A stretch of 8,981 nucleotides of DNA from Verrucomicrobiota bacterium. GTDB taxonomy: Bacteria; Verrucomicrobiota; Verrucomicrobiia; Limisphaerales; UBA1100. How positions within the stretch are numbered: the first letter of the stretch is position 1; each line of letters starts with the position of its first letter. A model generated the notes under the pieces. That model saw nothing but the letters and a program-made list of their open reading frames with translations. It made no database searches and was not told the origin of the DNA. The translations under genes and the position numbers were made by a program. The stretch covers positions 1 through 8,981 of the forward strand of contig JAPKEI010000097.1 of NCBI GenBank assembly GCA_028872685.1, read 5' to 3'. This document shows positions 6,480-8,981 of the stretch, one piece after another.

Positions 6480-8665
6480 GGGGTCCAGTTTAATTTATCA
6501 AGGTCCTCTCCGGAAACCCGTTCCACGTGGCCATCGGCGAAGCCGATAAGAAAGCCATCATCCAAAGCAATAGCGTCATCAATACCACCCGCGCCATTCC
6601 AGCCGAGGTCGCTTTCAAAAAAAACCACCGTGCGCGCGACAGCCTGCAAATCATCGAGCTTCATGCCGCTGAGATTTTTGTTGAAGGCATATGAGCTGCC
6701 ATCGGGATCGACGGAGGAAATGAACACCTGCTTTTCATTATCCACATACGGCAAAAGCGCATCGCTCCACTTGGCGGCATCGGGCAAGTGATCGTTGTCC
6801 TCATGAAACTCGTGAATGGCTACGGCGAGATGTTTGAGGTTGTTTGCGCTTTGAGCCGCCCGCGCCTTTTGCCGAGCTCCTTGGACTGCCGGCAACGCCA
6901 CCGCGGCCGCCGTGCCGATCACTGCCAAGGGCACCACTCCGGCAACCGCCAACATTGCGGAATCGTACCCCATGCCTTCGGTATGCGAATGCACGAGAAA
7001 CCCTTCGGGCAATACTTGTAGTACGGAAACTTGTCCCTTCATGCCGAGCGTCATCAGGCGCACCGCCAGATTTTGCACCGGCTCGGGCAGCATCGCCGCC
7101 TCGGCTGCCATGCCCTGTTTCAAAATGTTGCCGGACGTGCCCGCCACGCGACCGCTCATGAAGGTGAATTGATTGCCTTTCAACTCCATGCCCTTGGTAA
7201 GTTTTTTGAACTCCGCCGTGCCGCGCAGGCCAGTGTCCGGATCGGCCTGGGTGGCGAGTACGTTCGCCGCCAGCGCGGGGCTGCTGGTGAAAACTAAATA
7301 GCCGCCGGACTGAAACACCACCGGTTGGGCGACCATCTCCAGAAAAGGCAGCAACGGAATGGGTTGTGGAAATTGATACGCCTTTACCCCGCCGAGATTC
7401 ACCTCTTCCAACTCCATCCCCATCGACTCCGCAAACTCCAGCAGCATCGTGAGTAAATCGCCATTGTTCACTTTAATAGTGAGAACCAGTCCGGGCTCAG
7501 GAATATCCAATGCGACATCTTCCCCGCCGGGTACGGCAATCCCTTCGCCAGGCACGGCTTGCGGACTAGTTGGCAATGCTTCCCCATTGCCGGGAAATGC
7601 TGATTCCACTCCATTTATTGGGAGCTTATGCAGTTTTTTGGAATCCAGCGTCACATAAACCCCCGCTTCGCCGCCGAATGCGGCGAGGGCTTGTTGCAAT
7701 TGCGGTTGGGCAAGCATTTCGGTGAGCGGCTCCGTAGCCTCGAGCGGCAGATTGGCCGCGGCCATGGTTTCGACCCAAGCGAGAATGGCCGCCACATCGA
7801 GGTCGCCGTGGTAGGCATACACGGTATCAGCGGGCATCAAATTCAGCCCGAGAAAATCATGCGACGCGGTGCCGAAGGCTTTCCATAAAATACCATCGCC
7901 CTTCGTTGGATCACGATGGAGCATCGCCACGTTACGCTTGAGACCGCCTTCGAGGCTGCGGGTGCTCGCGCCAATGCCATCGATCGCGTCCAAACCGATG
8001 CCCGCGTACAATGCCTTGGCGGTTGCGAATCCCATCGCCGCCTGTCCCTCGCCTTCCTCGCCAAGCATGGGGCCGAACTGCTCCAGCAATTTCCCGCCCT
8101 CATCAAAGCCCGACCGCACCCATCCCTGCGCTTCATCGGTGCTGAGGTAAAAATAAAAACTACCGCCCGTATCGAGGTGCTGCGTTACGGCATCGAACGA
8201 AGTGCTTGAAGGCCCGTTCGGCGCGAGCGGCACGGAGAGCGCGTTGGTGCTTATGTCCGCATTGCCGATTTTGTCTGGAATGTCATTGGGCGGAGTGTTG
8301 GTCTTGGAGTTGACCACCACCTTTGGCTTGGGCAACGGGCTGTCTCCATCCCCTCCATCATTGAGAAACTTGGGAACCAACAGCGCCGCTGCAGTGCCCA
8401 GCACCACCACGGCCGCGACACCGCCGATGAGTAATTTTTTGCTGCCGCCGCTTTTTGCGACCTTGGCAGGAACAGGTTCCGCCGGTGCCTGTGCGGGCGC
8501 AGGTTCAAGCGTGCCCAGCACTTCCGTCACCGGCACCCAATCCGGCAAGGCCGCGTGCCATGCGATATCCGTCTCGATCAACGCCCCGCTCGCGAGGCAC
8601 TCATCGATTTGTTCGGGCGAAAATGGTCCGAACTGCCCGTCATCACGCTTGATGTAAATGTCCAT
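6476..8665 (-). CDS. GYF_2-domain membrane protein with pilin-like C-terminal region
   Basis: 729 residues. Residues 1-50 are a GYF_2-type domain (GQFGPF at 10-15, ASGALI at 25-30, conserved Trp36 and Trp43). Then comes a Pro/Ala/Glu-rich linker (51-75) and a membrane segment (78-97). Residues 156-562 form a large region I do not recognise, probably extracytoplasmic. It has repeated Leu/Ala/Gly-rich segments and a Gly/Pro/Glu-rich stretch near 353-385. A second hydrophobic segment (569-592) leads into a helix, LPAVQGARQKARAAQSANNL (591-610), then HLAVAIHEFHEDNDHLPD. This closely resembles the region after the pilin transmembrane helix in DUF1559/type II pseudopilin-like proteins of PVC bacteria. 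FADGHVERV near the C-terminus (709-717) is also typical of them. The usual N-terminal prepilin cleavage motif is absent and the pilin-like part is internal, so processing as a pilin is unlikely. It is translationally coupled to sulfatase C. The ATG is supported by the GYF domain at residue 1; there is no near Shine-Dalgarno. Function unknown. Confidence 0.88.
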   Translation of the reverse strand: MDIYIKRDDGQFGPFSPEQIDECLASGALIETDIAWHAALPDWVPVTEVLGTLEPAPAQAPAEPVPAKVAKSGGSKKLLIGGVAAVVVLGTAAALLVPKFLNDGGDGDSPLPKPKVVVNSKTNTPPNDIPDKIGNADISTNALSVPLAPNGPSSTSFDAVTQHLDTGGSFYFYLSTDEAQGWVRSGFDEGGKLLEQFGPMLGEEGEGQAAMGFATAKALYAGIGLDAIDGIGASTRSLEGGLKRNVAMLHRDPTKGDGILWKAFGTASHDFLGLNLMPADTVYAYHGDLDVAAILAWVETMAAANLPLEATEPLTEMLAQPQLQQALAAFGGEAGVYVTLDSKKLHKLPINGVESAFPGNGEALPTSPQAVPGEGIAVPGGEDVALDIPEPGLVLTIKVNNGDLLTMLLEFAESMGMELEEVNLGGVKAYQFPQPIPLLPFLEMVAQPVVFQSGGYLVFTSSPALAANVLATQADPDTGLRGTAEFKKLTKGMELKGNQFTFMSGRVAGTSGNILKQGMAAEAAMLPEPVQNLAVRLMTLGMKGQVSVLQVLPEGFLVHSHTEGMGYDSAMLAVAGVVPLAVIGTAAAVALPAVQGARQKARAAQSANNLKHLAVAIHEFHEDNDHLPDAAKWSDALLPYVDNEKQVFISSVDPDGSSYAFNKNLSGMKLDDLQAVARTVVFFESDLGWNGAGGIDDAIALDDGFLIGFADGHVERVSGEDLDKLNWTP

Positions 8666-8683
8666 GGGTGGAGGCGTTCACCC
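8666..8683 (-). promoter_or_regulatory. Small hairpin touching the GYF-gene start codon
   Basis: On the minus strand GGGTG pairs with CACCC across an 8-base loop, and the stem ends at the base before the ATG. The only purine-rich Shine-Dalgarno-like sequence (AGGGTG) is in the far arm, too distant from the ATG unless the hairpin brings it closer. It may control initiation, but a 5-base stem can occur by chance. Confidence 0.25.
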
Positions 8684-8695
8684 TGACAGGCCGAT

Positions 8696-8730
8696 AAAAA
8701 AAATGCCAGCGGGAAAAATCTCCGCTGCGC
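8696..8730 (-). terminator. Intrinsic terminator upstream of the GYF gene
   Basis: On the minus strand CAGCGG (8722-8727) pairs with CCGCTG (8707-8712) across a 9-base loop. Two more GC pairs extend the stem past a single bulged G (8728). The stem is followed after AT by eight T residues (8696-8703). This is a standard Rho-independent terminator pointing toward the GYF gene, whose start is about 30 bases downstream. It must end an upstream minus-strand transcript, or act as an attenuator in the leader of the GYF-sulfatase C unit. The GYF promoter would otherwise have to lie in the roughly 30 bases after it, where no -10 or -35 is evident. Confidence 0.7.
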
Positions 8731-8941
8731 ACAGACACGCTGGATGTCCACTAAGCCACCCATGCCATTCCGGCTCACCGGATATTCGAAGACCAGTACG
8801 GTGTCAGGTGGTAACAGATCAAGATTTTTCACAGTACTCATTTGGAGAAAACCGGAGACTATTTGCTTTTACTTTTCCTCGCTTTCAGCCGGTTTTTAAG
8901 TAGAATCTGCGGCTCACGTGCATGGGCGCGGGGGGGATTTT
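8731..8941. other. Upstream region with no confident gene; possible short minus-strand ORF
   Basis: An ATG at 8839-8841 (minus strand) opens a frame whose first 35 or so residues look protein-like (LLPPDTVLVFEYPVS at 9-23). It has no stop before the terminator, runs through the terminator stem and overlaps the GYF gene, so it is not accepted as a gene in full. It lacks a Shine-Dalgarno. On the plus strand TAGAAT (8901-8906) is a possible -10 box without a good -35. Otherwise nothing is recognised. Confidence 0.3.
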
Positions 8942-8981
8942 TTGAACCGATTTCTAGTCAATTATCTGGCGCTGAGCGCAG
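8942..8981 (+). CDS. Possible start of a gene cut by the window edge
   Basis: A TTG at 8942-8944 follows a run of seven G residues (8930-8936) that could serve as a ribosome binding site, though the spacing is short. The 13 visible residues, NRFLVNYLALSA after the start, look like the beginning of a signal peptide or membrane segment. An in-frame GTG at 8918 is an alternative start. TAGAAT at 8901-8906 could be its -10 box. Too little is visible to be sure. Confidence 0.22.
   Translation, partial: MNRFLVNYLALSA

Noticed and set aside
8202..8657. 151-residue plus-strand ORF rich in Ser, Pro and Ala
   Set aside because: Antisense to the Pro/Ala-rich linker and membrane segment of the GYF protein; its composition follows from that repeat-like coding.
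8578..8665. Continuation of the minus-strand ORF from 8841 into the GYF gene
   Set aside because: Overlaps the well-supported GYF_2 domain in another frame and follows the terminator.
1..8981. Mobile elements, CRISPR arrays, tRNA or rRNA
   Set aside because: No transposase-like protein, terminal inverted repeats, regularly spaced repeats or RNA-gene signatures were found on either strand.

Overview
The window looks like chromosomal DNA from a sulfatase-rich member of the PVC superphylum, most likely Verrucomicrobiota (Planctomycetota or Lentisphaerota are alternatives). The reasons are three different secreted formylglycine-type sulfatases in under 7 kb, a GYF_2-domain membrane protein with a pilin-like C-terminus of the kind common in these phyla, and the general lack of strong Shine-Dalgarno sequences. 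This is inference from gene content; no rRNA or other phylogenetic marker is present.

Layout. (1) 1-3590, minus strand: three genes in the same direction, read from high to low coordinates: sulfatase B (3590-2169), sulfatase A (2116-632) and an exported glutathione peroxidase (532-2). The gaps are 52 and 99 bases. The peroxidase gap holds an exact TATAAT. (2) 3591-3689: divergent intergenic region. (3) 3690-5045, plus strand: a candidate 52-residue protein with a GTG start and a good ribosome binding site, then a BaiN/HI0933-family FAD-dependent oxidoreductase 18 bases later. (4) 5064-8665, minus strand: a 729-residue GYF_2/pilin-like membrane protein followed by sulfatase C, joined by a 4-base ATGA overlap. 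This unit converges on the flavoprotein gene with an 18-base gap. (5) 8666-8981: upstream region with a convincing intrinsic terminator pointing at the GYF gene, a small hairpin touching its start codon, a weak small ORF on the minus strand, and a possible partial gene start on the plus strand at the edge.

How the genes may work together. The sulfatases all carry signal peptides and complete active-site motifs, so they are predicted to remove sulfate esters from external substrates, probably sulfated polysaccharides, outside the cytoplasm. All three need a formylglycine-generating enzyme, which is not in the window. The glutathione peroxidase also carries a signal-like N-terminus, which suggests peroxide or lipid-peroxide removal in the same compartment. 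The GYF_2/pilin-like protein is the least understood gene; its translational coupling to sulfatase C is the best hint of its role. No mobile element, CRISPR array, tRNA or rRNA was seen. The most novel candidates are the GYF/pilin-like fusion with its terminator-bearing leader, and the small protein at 3690-3848.
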